30,046 nucleotides of DNA from UMGS1696 sp964558485 (GCA_964558485.1 CAZLED010000029.1:1-30046), one strand, 5' to 3'; shown: positions 7,363-15,253, counted from the stretch's first letter. Numbers and translations: made by a program. The notes: generated by a model not told the origin, from the sequence alone.

Positions 7363-9495
7363 ATGTTCACAAATGCCAAATATATCTGGTGTGCCGGAAT
7401 GCAGGACACACCCAATTGCTACATAAACTGCTACGAAACCATCCACGTAACCGCCGGACGCAAGTATGTCCTGTACATCACGGCGCACACCGATTATGCG
7501 GTCTGGGCAGGAGAGACGCTGCTGGCCTTCGGGCAGTTTGCCGACTATCCCGATCAGGTGAAGATCTACGACACCATCGATCTGACCGACAAGCTGACCC
7601 CCGGTGAGAATGCGCTGGTCATCACCGGCTACGGCCAGCGCACCGACAGCTCCACCCAGCGTGGCGAGGTTTCCGGGATCCTGTATGTGCTGACCGAGGA
7701 TGGTGTGGACATCTGCCATTCTTCCACCGACACCAAGATCGCACCCCATCCCCACTTCATCAGCGGCGAAATGGAGCACGTGTCCGGGCAGCTGGGCTAC
7801 ACCTTCCAGTACGATGCCACTACCGATGCACCGGTGTATGGCAAGGCCATCGTGACCGCTGACGTGACCCTGGCTCCTCGTCCCATCGAAAAGCTCACGG
7901 TTGGCGACCCCTGTCCCATGCGACTGGTCTCCCACGGTACCTTCACCGATGGCACGCCGAAGAACACCCTTGGGCAACGGATGCAGTATGCGTCTTTGTC
8001 CTTCCAGGATCAGGCCATGCCCGACTGGAATGCCGGTTTTGCCATGCCCAAGGCCGAAGGTGCTGACGGTACCTGGTGTGTCATCGATCTGGGGCAAGAG
8101 GAAGCCGGGCTTTTGTCCATCGACATCGAAGCCGAAAAGGACACCGAGCTGCTCATTGGCTGGGGGGAACACTTAGACGATATGCGGGTGCGCTCCTTCA
8201 TTGGTGGCCGGAACTTTGCCTGCCGGGTCGTGGTAAAGGCAGGACATTCTACATTTGTCAATCCACACAGACGGCTGGGCTGTCGGTATCTGGAGCTCCA
8301 CGCCTATGGCAGCATTACCCTGCACCGTCTCTCCATTCTGCCCACCAACTATCCCACCACCGACGATATCTCCTTCCACTGCGCCGACCATATGCACAAC
8401 GCCATCTACGAGGTCTGCAAGCGGACGCTGCTCATGTGTATGCACGAGCATTACGAGGACTGCCCCTGGCGTGAACAGGCCCTGTACGCTATGGACTCCC
8501 GGAACCAGATGCTCTGCGGCTACTACACCTTCAAGGAGACCCGGTTCCCCAAGGCTTCTCTGCGGCTGATCGGCCAATCCATCCGGGACGACGACCTGTT
8601 GGAGCTGTGCTCCCCGGCTCGTGTGCCCATCACCATTCCCTGCTTCTGCGCCATCTATCTAACGGAGCTGTGGGAGTACGTGCTGTTCTCCGGCGACACG
8701 GCCTTTGGCAAAGAAATGCTGCCGGTCTGCGAAAGAGTCTGCAATGCCTTCCAAAAGCGGATCGGTGAAAATGGTCTGATTCCGCTGCTGGTGGAAGGAC
8801 AATACTGGAACTTCTACGAATGGCAATCCGGTCTGGAAGGTGGCATTGGCCGCATCGAAGGACAGCCCACCTGTGACCTGCCCCTGAATGCCTTCGTTTC
8901 CATGGCATTCCAGAGCATGGACAAGCTGCTTGGCGCCATAGGGCAGGACGGTTCTGCCTACCGTGCCCTGGCCGACAAGCTCAACGCTGCCTGCCACAAG
9001 GCCTACTACAACGAAGAAGGCGGCTGGTACTACACCAAGCTGGATCCCAACAACGGCGAACGGACACACAAGGCACAGCTCTCCCAGGCACTGGCCGTTG
9101 TGGCTGGTATTTGTCCCGAAGCGGCACTGGATCGGGTACTGGAGAATCTGGCCTACGACAAGGAACAGCTGGAAGTGACCCTGTCCCACAGCGTATTCCG
9201 GTATGATGCCCTGCTGCGTCGTCCGGAAAAATACGGCCGGTACGTATTCGACCACGTGGCAAACCAGTTCGGCCATATGCTGCGGAAGGATGCCACCACC
9301 TTCTGGGAGACCATGGACGGCGGCGATGCCTTTGGATTTGCCGGAAGCCTGTGCCACGCCTGGTCCGCCATTCCGTCCTATCTCTACTTCCGCTATGTAG
9401 TGGGTCTGTACCCCGATGCACCCGGTCACATGGGAGATGCCAAGCCGCTGCCCACTGCCTACACCGGCCTGTACGAAGTAGAAACGAATTATTAA
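7363..9495 (+). CDS. GH78-type alpha-L-rhamnosidase
   Basis: Probable exo-acting glycosidase releasing terminal alpha-L-rhamnose from plant or bacterial glycans. ATG 7363 is chosen because AAAAAGGAG lies 12 bases upstream; the open frame further upstream runs through the hairpin region. That gives 710 residues. No signal peptide is visible, so it is predicted cytoplasmic and to act on imported oligosaccharides. The N-terminal part (about 1-330) is beta-sandwich-like. The (alpha/alpha)6 catalytic domain begins near 340. DCPWREQALYAMD at 366-378 matches the GH78 D-x4-E-x6-D acid spacing (D366, E371, D378). E649 in TTFWETMDGGD fits the catalytic base position. The mapping onto characterised GH78 enzymes is from memory, so substrate specificity is inferred. 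First gene of the glycan locus. Confidence 0.82.
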   Translation: MFTNAKYIWCAGMQDTPNCYINCYETIHVTAGRKYVLYITAHTDYAVWAGETLLAFGQFADYPDQVKIYDTIDLTDKLTPGENALVITGYGQRTDSSTQRGEVSGILYVLTEDGVDICHSSTDTKIAPHPHFISGEMEHVSGQLGYTFQYDATTDAPVYGKAIVTADVTLAPRPIEKLTVGDPCPMRLVSHGTFTDGTPKNTLGQRMQYASLSFQDQAMPDWNAGFAMPKAEGADGTWCVIDLGQEEAGLLSIDIEAEKDTELLIGWGEHLDDMRVRSFIGGRNFACRVVVKAGHSTFVNPHRRLGCRYLELHAYGSITLHRLSILPTNYPTTDDISFHCADHMHNAIYEVCKRTLLMCMHEHYEDCPWREQALYAMDSRNQMLCGYYTFKETRFPKASLRLIGQSIRDDDLLELCSPARVPITIPCFCAIYLTELWEYVLFSGDTAFGKEMLPVCERVCNAFQKRIGENGLIPLLVEGQYWNFYEWQSGLEGGIGRIEGQPTCDLPLNAFVSMAFQSMDKLLGAIGQDGSAYRALADKLNAACHKAYYNEEGGWYYTKLDPNNGERTHKAQLSQALAVVAGICPEAALDRVLENLAYDKEQLEVTLSHSVFRYDALLRRPEKYGRYVFDHVANQFGHMLRKDATTFWETMDGGDAFGFAGSLCHAWSAIPSYLYFRYVVGLYPDAPGHMGDAKPLPTAYTGLYEVETNY

Positions 9496-9507
9496 GGTAC
9501 CCATACT

Positions 9508-11187
9508 ATGATCCAACTGCGCCCCATTCTGAGCACGGAAAAGTGCTTCTATGACGAGGACATCACAGACAAACGTCCCCTTACTGCCATGACCGTACTG
9601 CGTGGGGAACAGTGCAGCTTTTCGTTTGCCTGTACGGCCGATACGGTTCCCGGCTGGGGCAATGCCTATCCGGTGCAATGGTCTCTGGACTGTGCGCTGC
9701 CCTGGTCCCTTTCTTCGGTAGAGCTGCTGCCTGACCGGGAACCCATCTTTCACCGAAAGGCCGGAGAGAGCTATCTGCGCACCACACCGGGACTGTATCC
9801 CGATCTGCTGCACCGATTGACGCCCGGCGTACCCTATCACGTGCCCTACGGCGGTCTGCGTGCCCTGTTTTGCGTGGTAGACATTCCGGTGGATGCCCGA
9901 CCCGGTGTCTATCCGGTGACGCTGACCCTGACCTTCGGGGACGAGGTGGTCTCAGCTACGGTACAGGTAGAGGTGCTGTCGGCGGTGCTGCCGGAACAGA
10001 CGTTGACCGTGACCCAGTGGTTCCACACCGACTGCCTGGCAAGCCTGTATGAGGTGGAGATCTTCTCCGAGGCCCATTGGCAGATCCTCGAAAACTACGT
10101 GCGTCTGGCCGTCAAAACCGGTACCAACGCCATCTCCACGCCCCTGTTCACGCCCCCGTGGGACACGGAACCGGGTGCAGAGCGACCTACGGTGCAGTTG
10201 GCCGATATGTGGTACGACAGCCGCACGGACACCTGGCGCTTTGCCTTTGAGAAGCTGGAGCGATGGGTGGCTATGTGTGACCGGTGTGGGGCAGCCTATT
10301 TCGAGATCACCCACCTGTTTCACAGCCGCTGCGATCTGATCGTGCCCAAGATCATGGCAAACGTCACCGAAGCCGACGGCACGGTCGTATATCGCCAGGT
10401 CTTCCCCACCCAGACCGATCCACGCAGCGACGGCTACCGACATTTCATTCGTTCCCTGCTGACGGCATTTCTTGCCAAAATGCGAACGCTGGGTGCCGAC
10501 AAGCGGTGCATCTTCCACATTTCCGATGAACCCTATCTGGATCGGATCGACATCTACCGGGCACTGGTGGACGTGGTGGCCGATCTGCTGGACGGATACC
10601 GCCGGATCGATGCCATATCGGATATCGAATATTTCACCGAAGGACTGACGCCGATCCCGGTGCCGGAGACCATGTCCATGGAGCCGTTCTTACAGGAAGC
10701 CGCTGCCGGTGCTTTGCCGGAGCTGTGGACCTACTACTGCTGCGATACCGTAGAGAATACGGCCAACCGGTTCTTCTCCATGTCCGGCGACCGCACCCGG
10801 ATCATTGGTCCCCAGCTGTGGCGATGGAACTGCAAGGGCTTCCTCCATTGGGGCTTCAACTTCTGGTATTCCTGCGGTTCCCGTGAGGTGGTGGATCCGC
10901 ACTATATCACGGAAGGCAACTACTTTGGTCCGGCAGGCGATGCGTTTCTGGTCTATCCGGGCAAGAACGGACAGCCGGAGGAAAGCATTCGTCTGCACTA
11001 CTTCACCGAAGCTTTGCAGGATGTACGTGCCCTGCAGCTGGCCGAAGCGCTCTGCGGACGAGAAGCGGTGGAAGCTTTGGTGGATGCCTACGGCACGCTG
11101 ACCTTCCGGACACTGCCGGATGCACCGGACTACTGCCACGAGCTGCGGCAACAGGTCAACCGACTGATCGATTCAGTCACTGATTGA
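9508..11187 (+). CDS. DUF4091 protein, GH123-like (full-length copy 1)
   Basis: 559-residue protein of the DUF4091 family, related to the GH123 glycosidases (beta-N-acetylgalactosaminidases). An N-terminal beta-sandwich of about 170 residues precedes a TIM-barrel-like domain. An adjacent Asp-Glu pair at D340-E341 in IFHISDEP is in the position expected for the GH123 acid/assisting residue pair. Aromatic-rich WTYYCC and GFLHWGFNFWYS follow at about 410-455. There is no signal peptide, so it is probably cytoplasmic. It starts 12 bases after the rhamnosidase with only a weak AAGG ribosome site. Overall it is clearly paralogous to the protein at 11602-13266 (for example DCLASxYEV, ERPTVQL, KLERWV and ADKRCIFHISDEP are shared). 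Substrate unknown; the neighbour suggests oligosaccharide breakdown. Confidence 0.8.
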   Translation: MIQLRPILSTEKCFYDEDITDKRPLTAMTVLRGEQCSFSFACTADTVPGWGNAYPVQWSLDCALPWSLSSVELLPDREPIFHRKAGESYLRTTPGLYPDLLHRLTPGVPYHVPYGGLRALFCVVDIPVDARPGVYPVTLTLTFGDEVVSATVQVEVLSAVLPEQTLTVTQWFHTDCLASLYEVEIFSEAHWQILENYVRLAVKTGTNAISTPLFTPPWDTEPGAERPTVQLADMWYDSRTDTWRFAFEKLERWVAMCDRCGAAYFEITHLFHSRCDLIVPKIMANVTEADGTVVYRQVFPTQTDPRSDGYRHFIRSLLTAFLAKMRTLGADKRCIFHISDEPYLDRIDIYRALVDVVADLLDGYRRIDAISDIEYFTEGLTPIPVPETMSMEPFLQEAAAGALPELWTYYCCDTVENTANRFFSMSGDRTRIIGPQLWRWNCKGFLHWGFNFWYSCGSREVVDPHYITEGNYFGPAGDAFLVYPGKNGQPEESIRLHYFTEALQDVRALQLAEALCGREAVEALVDAYGTLTFRTLPDAPDYCHELRQQVNRLIDSVTD

Positions 11188-11214
11188 GTCCACTGACAAA
11201 CGGAGGAGGTTCCC

Positions 11215-11559
11215 ATGCCCATCTTTTTAAGGCCCATTCCCGGCACCGAAAAATGCTTTATGGAGCAGTCCATCGAAAGCAAACCCATCCTGACCGGGGA
11301 CACGGCGCTGCGTGGTGAGGAATACCATTTTCAGCTGGCGTACACCACCACCGAACCGGGGCACGATCCCAAGGCCATTCTGTGGCTGGATTGGGACAGC
11401 GACCTGCCCTGCACCCTGGAAACCGTGGAGCAGATCCCGGTGCGTGTACCCTGCTACCATACGCCCACCAACCAGGACGAAAACTACCTGCCCACCATGC
11501 GCAGCCGGGTACACCAGCGGATCGAAGCGGCACTGGGCAACGGTTCCATAGATGGATGA
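11215..11559 (+). CDS. Internally deleted DUF4091 paralogue (114 residues)
   Basis: Residues 1-82 closely match the N-terminus of the full-length DUF4091 protein encoded just downstream (shared blocks include EKCFM, LRGEEYHF, AYTTTEPGHDPK and VETVEQxPVRVPCYH-like). From about residue 88 the sequence jumps to the extreme C-terminus of the same family (YLPTxRxRVHxxIE). About 440 codons are missing, yet the frame is kept and it ends in a normal stop. The junction lies in GACGA-N4-TACCTGC-like sequence, which in the intact paralogue occurs at both the N-side (about 11855) and the C-side (about 13195), consistent with recombination between short repeats. A strong GGAGGAGG site precedes ATG 11215. 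The catalytic Asp-Glu pair is gone. It could be a remnant or a small carbohydrate-binding protein. Confidence 0.75.
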   Translation: MPIFLRPIPGTEKCFMEQSIESKPILTGDTALRGEEYHFQLAYTTTEPGHDPKAILWLDWDSDLPCTLETVEQIPVRVPCYHTPTNQDENYLPTMRSRVHQRIEAALGNGSIDG

Positions 11560-11601
11560 AAACCAACTACGTACACAAAACCTGAAAAGGAGCTATACAT
11601 C

Positions 11602-13266
11602 ATGCCTATTTTTATGAAAGCGATCCCTGCCAGCGAAAAGTGCTTCATGGATCAGTCCTTTGACGAAAAGCCAAGCCTGACCTGTGACACTGTACTGCGT
11701 GGGGAAGAATACCATTTTGAAGTGGCGTACACCACCACCGAACCCGGCCACGACCCAAAGTGTCAGCTGATCCTGGACTGTGACGGCGGTCTGCCCTTTA
11801 CCGTAGAGACCGTGGAACAGGTGCCCGTGCGTGTGCCCTGCTACCACAATGCCAACGACGACTACTACCTGCGCAAGGAACCCGGTCTGTTCCCGGATCT
11901 GCTGTGCCCCATCGAAAAGGGTGCCCGTGTCTTTGTGGCCTACAAGGAGCTGCGTTCGTTCTTTGTGACGGTCAAGGTGCCTGCCAACGCCGCTGCCGGG
12001 GAATATCCCATCACCATCCGGCTGAACACCAACGAAGGTACCGCCGTAGTGGATGCCACGGTCACGCTCCGGGTCATCGCCGCCACGCTGCCGAAGCAGG
12101 ATCTGAAGGTCACGGAATGGTTCCACTGCGACTGCCTGGCGTCCTACTATGAGGTGCCGGTGTTCTCCGAAAAGCATTGGAGCATCATCGAAAACTACAT
12201 CCGCACCGCTGTGGACAACGGCATCAACATGATCCTGACGCCCGTGTTCACGCCGCCGCTGGATACCGCTGTAGGTGGCGAACGACCCACGGTACAGCTG
12301 GTGGATGTGGAAAAGACCGCAGACGGCTGGAAGTTCGGCTTTGACAAGCTGGAAAGATGGGTGGAGCTGTGCAACCGCTGTGGCGTGGAATATTTTGAAG
12401 TGTCCCATCTGTTTACCCAGTGGGGTGCCGGTCATGCTCCCAAGGTCATCGCCAAGGTGAACGGTGTGGAAGAAAAGGTCTTTGGCTGGGACACCGACTC
12501 CCTCTCTGCCGAATACACGGCCTTCCTGCGTGCGTTCCTGTCCGCATTCCTGACCAAGATGAAGTCTCTGGCCGGGGCTGACAAGCGGTGCATCTTCCAC
12601 ATTTCCGACGAACCCTCGCTGGATCATCTGGAAGCGTACAAGGCAGCCAAGGCATCTATCGCCGATCTGCTGGAAGGCTACACCATCATGGATGCCCTGT
12701 CCAACTTTGAGTTCTACAAGACCGGTGCCCTGACCAATCCCATTCCGTCCTCCAACCACATCACGCCCTTCCTGGAAGCCGGGGTCAAGGGTCTGTGGAC
12801 CTACTACTGCTGCGGCCAGTGCGTGGACGTATCCAACCGGTTCTTGGCTATGCCCATGGCACGTACCCGGATCATTGGTGCGCAGATGTGGAAGTACGGC
12901 ATTGAAGGGTTCCTGCAGTGGGGCTACAACTTCTGGTACTCCCAGTACTCGGTGGAGGAGATCAACCCCTTCTACATCACGGACGGACAGTATTTCTTCC
13001 CGGCAGGCGACGGTTATGCGGTATATCCCGGACCGAAGGGTCAGCCCTATGCATCCCTGCACATGAAGGCGTTCACGGAAGCGCTGATGGACAACCGTAT
13101 GCTGAAGCTGGCAGAGGCCCTGTGTGGCAAGGAAGCGGTGCTGGCTGCGTTGGAAGAAGGCATCGAGCCGATCACCTTCGCAAGCTATCCCCACGACGAC
13201 ACGTACCTGCCCACCGCCAGAGCGAGAGTACACGCACTGATCGAGAACGCTGTAGTAAATGCTTGA
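11602..13266 (+). CDS. DUF4091 protein, GH123-like (full-length copy 2)
   Basis: 554-residue paralogue of the protein at 9508-11187 with the same architecture. It has an N-terminal beta-sandwich domain (about 1-165) and a TIM-barrel-like domain with the Asp-Glu pair D336-E337 in IFHISDEP. The WTYYCC and GFLQWGYNFWYS aromatic stretches are also present. No signal peptide or membrane segment is visible. A clear AAAAGGAG ribosome site lies upstream of ATG 11602. It is the last gene of the glycan operon; a strong hairpin terminator begins 32 bases after its stop. Relation to GH123 suggests a hexosaminidase-like activity, but DUF4091 members are largely uncharacterised, so the reaction is inference. 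It is the probable parent-type of the deleted copy immediately upstream. Confidence 0.8.
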   Translation: MPIFMKAIPASEKCFMDQSFDEKPSLTCDTVLRGEEYHFEVAYTTTEPGHDPKCQLILDCDGGLPFTVETVEQVPVRVPCYHNANDDYYLRKEPGLFPDLLCPIEKGARVFVAYKELRSFFVTVKVPANAAAGEYPITIRLNTNEGTAVVDATVTLRVIAATLPKQDLKVTEWFHCDCLASYYEVPVFSEKHWSIIENYIRTAVDNGINMILTPVFTPPLDTAVGGERPTVQLVDVEKTADGWKFGFDKLERWVELCNRCGVEYFEVSHLFTQWGAGHAPKVIAKVNGVEEKVFGWDTDSLSAEYTAFLRAFLSAFLTKMKSLAGADKRCIFHISDEPSLDHLEAYKAAKASIADLLEGYTIMDALSNFEFYKTGALTNPIPSSNHITPFLEAGVKGLWTYYCCGQCVDVSNRFLAMPMARTRIIGAQMWKYGIEGFLQWGYNFWYSQYSVEEINPFYITDGQYFFPAGDGYAVYPGPKGQPYASLHMKAFTEALMDNRMLKLAEALCGKEAVLAALEEGIEPITFASYPHDDTYLPTARARVHALIENAVVNA

Positions 13267-13297
13267 CAGCAGTAACTACGGCATAAAGTTATAAAGG

Positions 13298-13352
13298 AAA
13301 AGGATCTGGAAACTCTACAAGCAAATGCTTGGGGGGTACCAGATCCTTTTTT
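13298..13352. terminator. Bidirectional rho-independent terminator
   Basis: AAAAGGATCTGG at 13298-13309 pairs with CCAGATCCTTTT at 13339-13350, followed by T-rich sequence on both strands. A second perfect hairpin (CAAGCA-aa-TGCTTG, 13318-13331) sits in the loop. It lies between convergent genes and serves the + strand glycan operon and the - strand lipoprotein gene. Confidence 0.88.
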
Positions 13353-13364
13353 GATTCTATTCTT

Positions 13365-14129
13365 TTACGGTTCTCCCTCTATCGCCACAACCACATCCGG
13401 GGGTTCTGTTTCTTCTGTATTCGCTACGGCTATTTCGATTTCTTCTGACACGTCTGTAATCCGCATTACAGAAACAGCGTTGCCTTCGTCCAAAACAATA
13501 TGCACGTATTGTTTTCCGTTGTTGATTTTTTCTACGATCTGTTCGATTTCTTCGCTGATTGTATCAGTGCTGATCGTATCAGTGCTGATCGTATCAGTGC
13601 TGATCGTAGAAGACAGCTCTGCCAATGCCTGTTCATATTCCATGAGACACTGCTTTTCTTCCAATCGGATCGCATTGTCTTCTCCCTTGCGATACCATGC
13701 TTCGATCTCCTCTTTTGTGCCATGATACATCAGTTCCGCATCGGGATGGTCATACATATAGTAGGCAAATGCATCCTCGTAGAGTTCCTTGTACACTTCT
13801 TCCGAAATGGAGAATGCTTCCAGAAAATCCGGGAAACCATATCCAAAGAGACACTCTCCGGTACCCAATGTATCCGTCTGGGCATCGATCCATGCAGAAA
13901 ATGCTTCCTCTCCTACATATTCGATGAATGCAGAATCGAAAGAATGATAATCGATAGAATGGATCGGGCACTCCACTGTACCACCATAGGAAACAGGCTC
14001 TGCCCCTTCCTGTATTTCACTCGATCCCATCGTATCGGGTTCCACTTGTGTCGTCTCCGGTATGGTATCCTTGGAGCAGGCACACAGAACAAGCGATAGC
14101 AACACAAGTGCATGAATACGTTTTTGCAT
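13365..14129 (-). CDS. Secreted lipoprotein of unknown function with ISTDT repeats
   Basis: Not a family I recognise. I chose the start at 14129 (MQKRIHALVLL) because a strong AGGAGGT lies 8 bases before it and a signal peptide begins there; this gives 254 residues. The N-terminus is a type II signal peptide with lipobox LCAC, so Cys18 should be lipidated and the protein anchored outside the membrane. The mature part is acidic, with many Asp/Glu and Tyr. Near residues 175-190 three exact 15-base repeats encode ISTDT units. The C-terminal end (about 205-254) alternates hydrophobic and acidic residues and is rich in Val, Ile and Glu. It has its own promoter at 14164-14192. The neighbouring gene also encodes a short exported lipoprotein, so the two may act together at the cell surface; this is inference. 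Confidence 0.72.
   Translation of the reverse strand: MQKRIHALVLLSLVLCACSKDTIPETTQVEPDTMGSSEIQEGAEPVSYGGTVECPIHSIDYHSFDSAFIEYVGEEAFSAWIDAQTDTLGTGECLFGYGFPDFLEAFSISEEVYKELYEDAFAYYMYDHPDAELMYHGTKEEIEAWYRKGEDNAIRLEEKQCLMEYEQALAELSSTISTDTISTDTISTDTISEEIEQIVEKINNGKQYVHIVLDEGNAVSVMRITDVSEEIEIAVANTEETEPPDVVVAIEGEP
13561..13605. repeat. Three exact 15-bp tandem repeats inside a lipoprotein gene
   Basis: The unit GTATCAGTGCTGATC (+ strand) occurs three times without change at 13561-13575, 13576-13590 and 13591-13605, with partial copies at both sides. The unit is a multiple of three, so copy-number change would keep the frame and alter the number of ISTDT repeats in the exported lipoprotein. Confidence 0.95.
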
Positions 14130-14163
14130 AGAGACCTCCTGGATGTGGTGTATCTTCACATAT

Positions 14164-14192
14164 ACTATACCATATCTTGCGTGGAAAGTCAA
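14164..14192 (-). promoter_or_regulatory. Sigma-70-type promoter of the ISTDT-repeat lipoprotein gene
   Basis: Read on the - strand: TTGACT (14192-14187), 17-base spacer, TATAGT (14169-14164). It lies 35 bases upstream of the start codon at 14129, with a strong AGGAGG between. The spacer end and -10 (ATATGG-TATAGT) closely match the promoter of the neighbouring Cys-rich gene. Confidence 0.8.
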
Positions 14193-14202
14193 TACAATAT
14201 CC

Positions 14203-14245
14203 AAAACGGATCTGGTTCATCTACATGTAGAAACAGATCCGTTTC
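14203..14245 (-). terminator. Probable terminator of the Cys-rich lipoprotein gene
   Basis: AAACGGATCTG at 14204-14214 pairs with CAGATCCGTTT at 14234-14244, an 11-bp stem just after the stop of the gene at 14254. On the - strand the stem ends in TTTT, so the T-run is short. It sits between two - strand genes, the second of which has its own promoter. Confidence 0.65.
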
Positions 14246-14253
14246 GGGATCAT

Positions 14254-14910
14254 TTATTCATCATCCGTTTCGATGGCAATATCACAACCGAAAATACCGT
14301 GTACTTCACAAAAGTCTCCTGCTACCACTGCTTCTTCGTAGGTGTGCTCTGTACCATCGGGTACCTGTTCCGCAGATGCTCTCATCTGTTGCAATTCCTC
14401 TGCTGTTGGCAAACCTTGTTCCTTTTTACAATTTTCCTTGAGAACGCACAGTCTTGTCAGGTGACAATATGTGTTATCCTTGCACTTTGTATCACAATTA
14501 CACATATTGTGATCATAAGATTCAAGATGTTTATCATCTGGTGCAGTTCCTCTCGTATTGTGTCCACAATTCTTACAAAAATAATAATTCCAATGCCACG
14601 TTTGTATATTATCGCAATTATCAGGATGCGTTTTCACATTACACGTTGTGTATATTTCTTTATCTGCCACATCGTCGTCACAGCATCGCGTCATCACTGT
14701 CCCACACATAGGGCATTCCCTTGTATACGTTGCACGCTCGCATTCCTCACAGTTCTGCAAAAGATGTTCTGCACAAACATCCCCTGCCACCAATGCCTCT
14801 GCATACGCTTCTGCTTCAGTCGTATCAGGCAACATCTCTACGGCATATACCACACCGCAGGATACGATCGTCAGCACCAGTACGAGCCACAGGATCCATT
14901 GTTTTTTCAT
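14254..14910 (-). CDS. Cysteine-rich exported lipoprotein of unknown function
   Basis: No family recognised. The start at 14910 is chosen for the GGAGGA ribosome site and the signal peptide that begins there (MKKQWILWLVLVLTIVSC); 218 residues. Lipobox IVSC makes Cys18 the likely lipidated residue, as in the neighbouring lipoprotein. The mature protein has many Cys, with CxxC pairs (CEEC, CPMC, FCKNC and further Cys around TCNVKTH, MCNCDTKC), suggesting zinc-ribbon-like metal knuckles or disulfides. A short repeat frames the protein: EALVAGDVCAEH at 38-49 and EAVVAGDFCEVH at 193-204. It has its own promoter and a possible leader peptide upstream. Metal binding outside the membrane is possible but only inferred. 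Confidence 0.7.
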   Translation of the reverse strand: MKKQWILWLVLVLTIVSCGVVYAVEMLPDTTEAEAYAEALVAGDVCAEHLLQNCEECERATYTRECPMCGTVMTRCCDDDVADKEIYTTCNVKTHPDNCDNIQTWHWNYYFCKNCGHNTRGTAPDDKHLESYDHNMCNCDTKCKDNTYCHLTRLCVLKENCKKEQGLPTAEELQQMRASAEQVPDGTEHTYEEAVVAGDFCEVHGIFGCDIAIETDDE

Positions 14911-14955
14911 TTTCGTTCCTCCATGTTTCAATATTTTTCCGTAGCGTTTACTTTA

Positions 14956-15009
14956 CTATAACCGTCGTAGCAAGATGTCTTCACATAGATGTCTGTTATC
15001 ATTTTCCAT
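14956..15009 (-). CDS. Possible 17-residue leader peptide
   Basis: Directly after the promoter at 15028-15056, a near-perfect GGGAGGTGAT ribosome site lies 4 to 6 bases before an ATG at 15009. This opens a 17-codon frame (MENDNRHLCEDILLRRL) ending in TAG. A second ATG ten bases further in opens an overlapping 24-codon frame ending at 14928. The downstream lipoprotein start is at 14910. The quality of the ribosome site, stronger than that of many full genes here, is the only evidence for translation. It could be a regulatory leader ORF or simply a decoy. Confidence 0.35.
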   Translation of the reverse strand: MENDNRHLCEDILLRRL

Positions 15010-15027
15010 ATATCACCTCCCGAATTT

Positions 15028-15056
15028 AGTATACCATATTTTTCATGCAATTGCAA
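15028..15056 (-). promoter_or_regulatory. Sigma-70-type promoter of the Cys-rich lipoprotein gene
   Basis: Read on the - strand: TTGCAA (15056-15051), 17-base spacer, TATACT (15033-15028). The spacer end ATATGG matches the promoter at 14164-14192. The rest of the surrounding gap (14911-15253) is AT-rich and holds only the leader ORF, this promoter and the hydrogenase terminator. Confidence 0.75.
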
Positions 15057-15188
15057 TGCGTATTTATATGATTTGTTGTTTTTTCTACAACTGTAATTAT
15101 TATGTGTATATTGCATAAATTCGCTTTGTAATCTTAGCCACTTATACCAAATAATTCCGTTATTCTTATAACAAATACTTTTCACACC

Positions 15189-15220
15189 AAAAAAGCCCCC
15201 ACCTTGGTAGGAGCTTTTTT
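15189..15220 (-). terminator. Terminator of the hydrogenase operon
   Basis: AAAAAAGC at 15189-15196 and ACC at 15201-15203 pair with GGT at 15206-15208 and GCTTTTTT at 15213-15220, giving a long stem with a tight loop and a TTTTTT run on the - strand. It lies 33 bases after the hydA stop. Confidence 0.88.
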
Positions 15221-15253
15221 GTATATCATGACCCCATAAGGGATCCATTTATC

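Noticed and set aside
11593..13233. 546-codon - strand frame antisense to the second full-length DUF4091 gene
   Set aside because: Same cause: biased codons in the sense gene. No ribosome site and no recognisable domain.
15028..15248. Upstream part of a 106-codon - strand frame in the gap after hydA
   Set aside because: It runs through the hydrogenase terminator and a promoter, and has no ribosome site at its start. Only the short frames after the promoter are possible.
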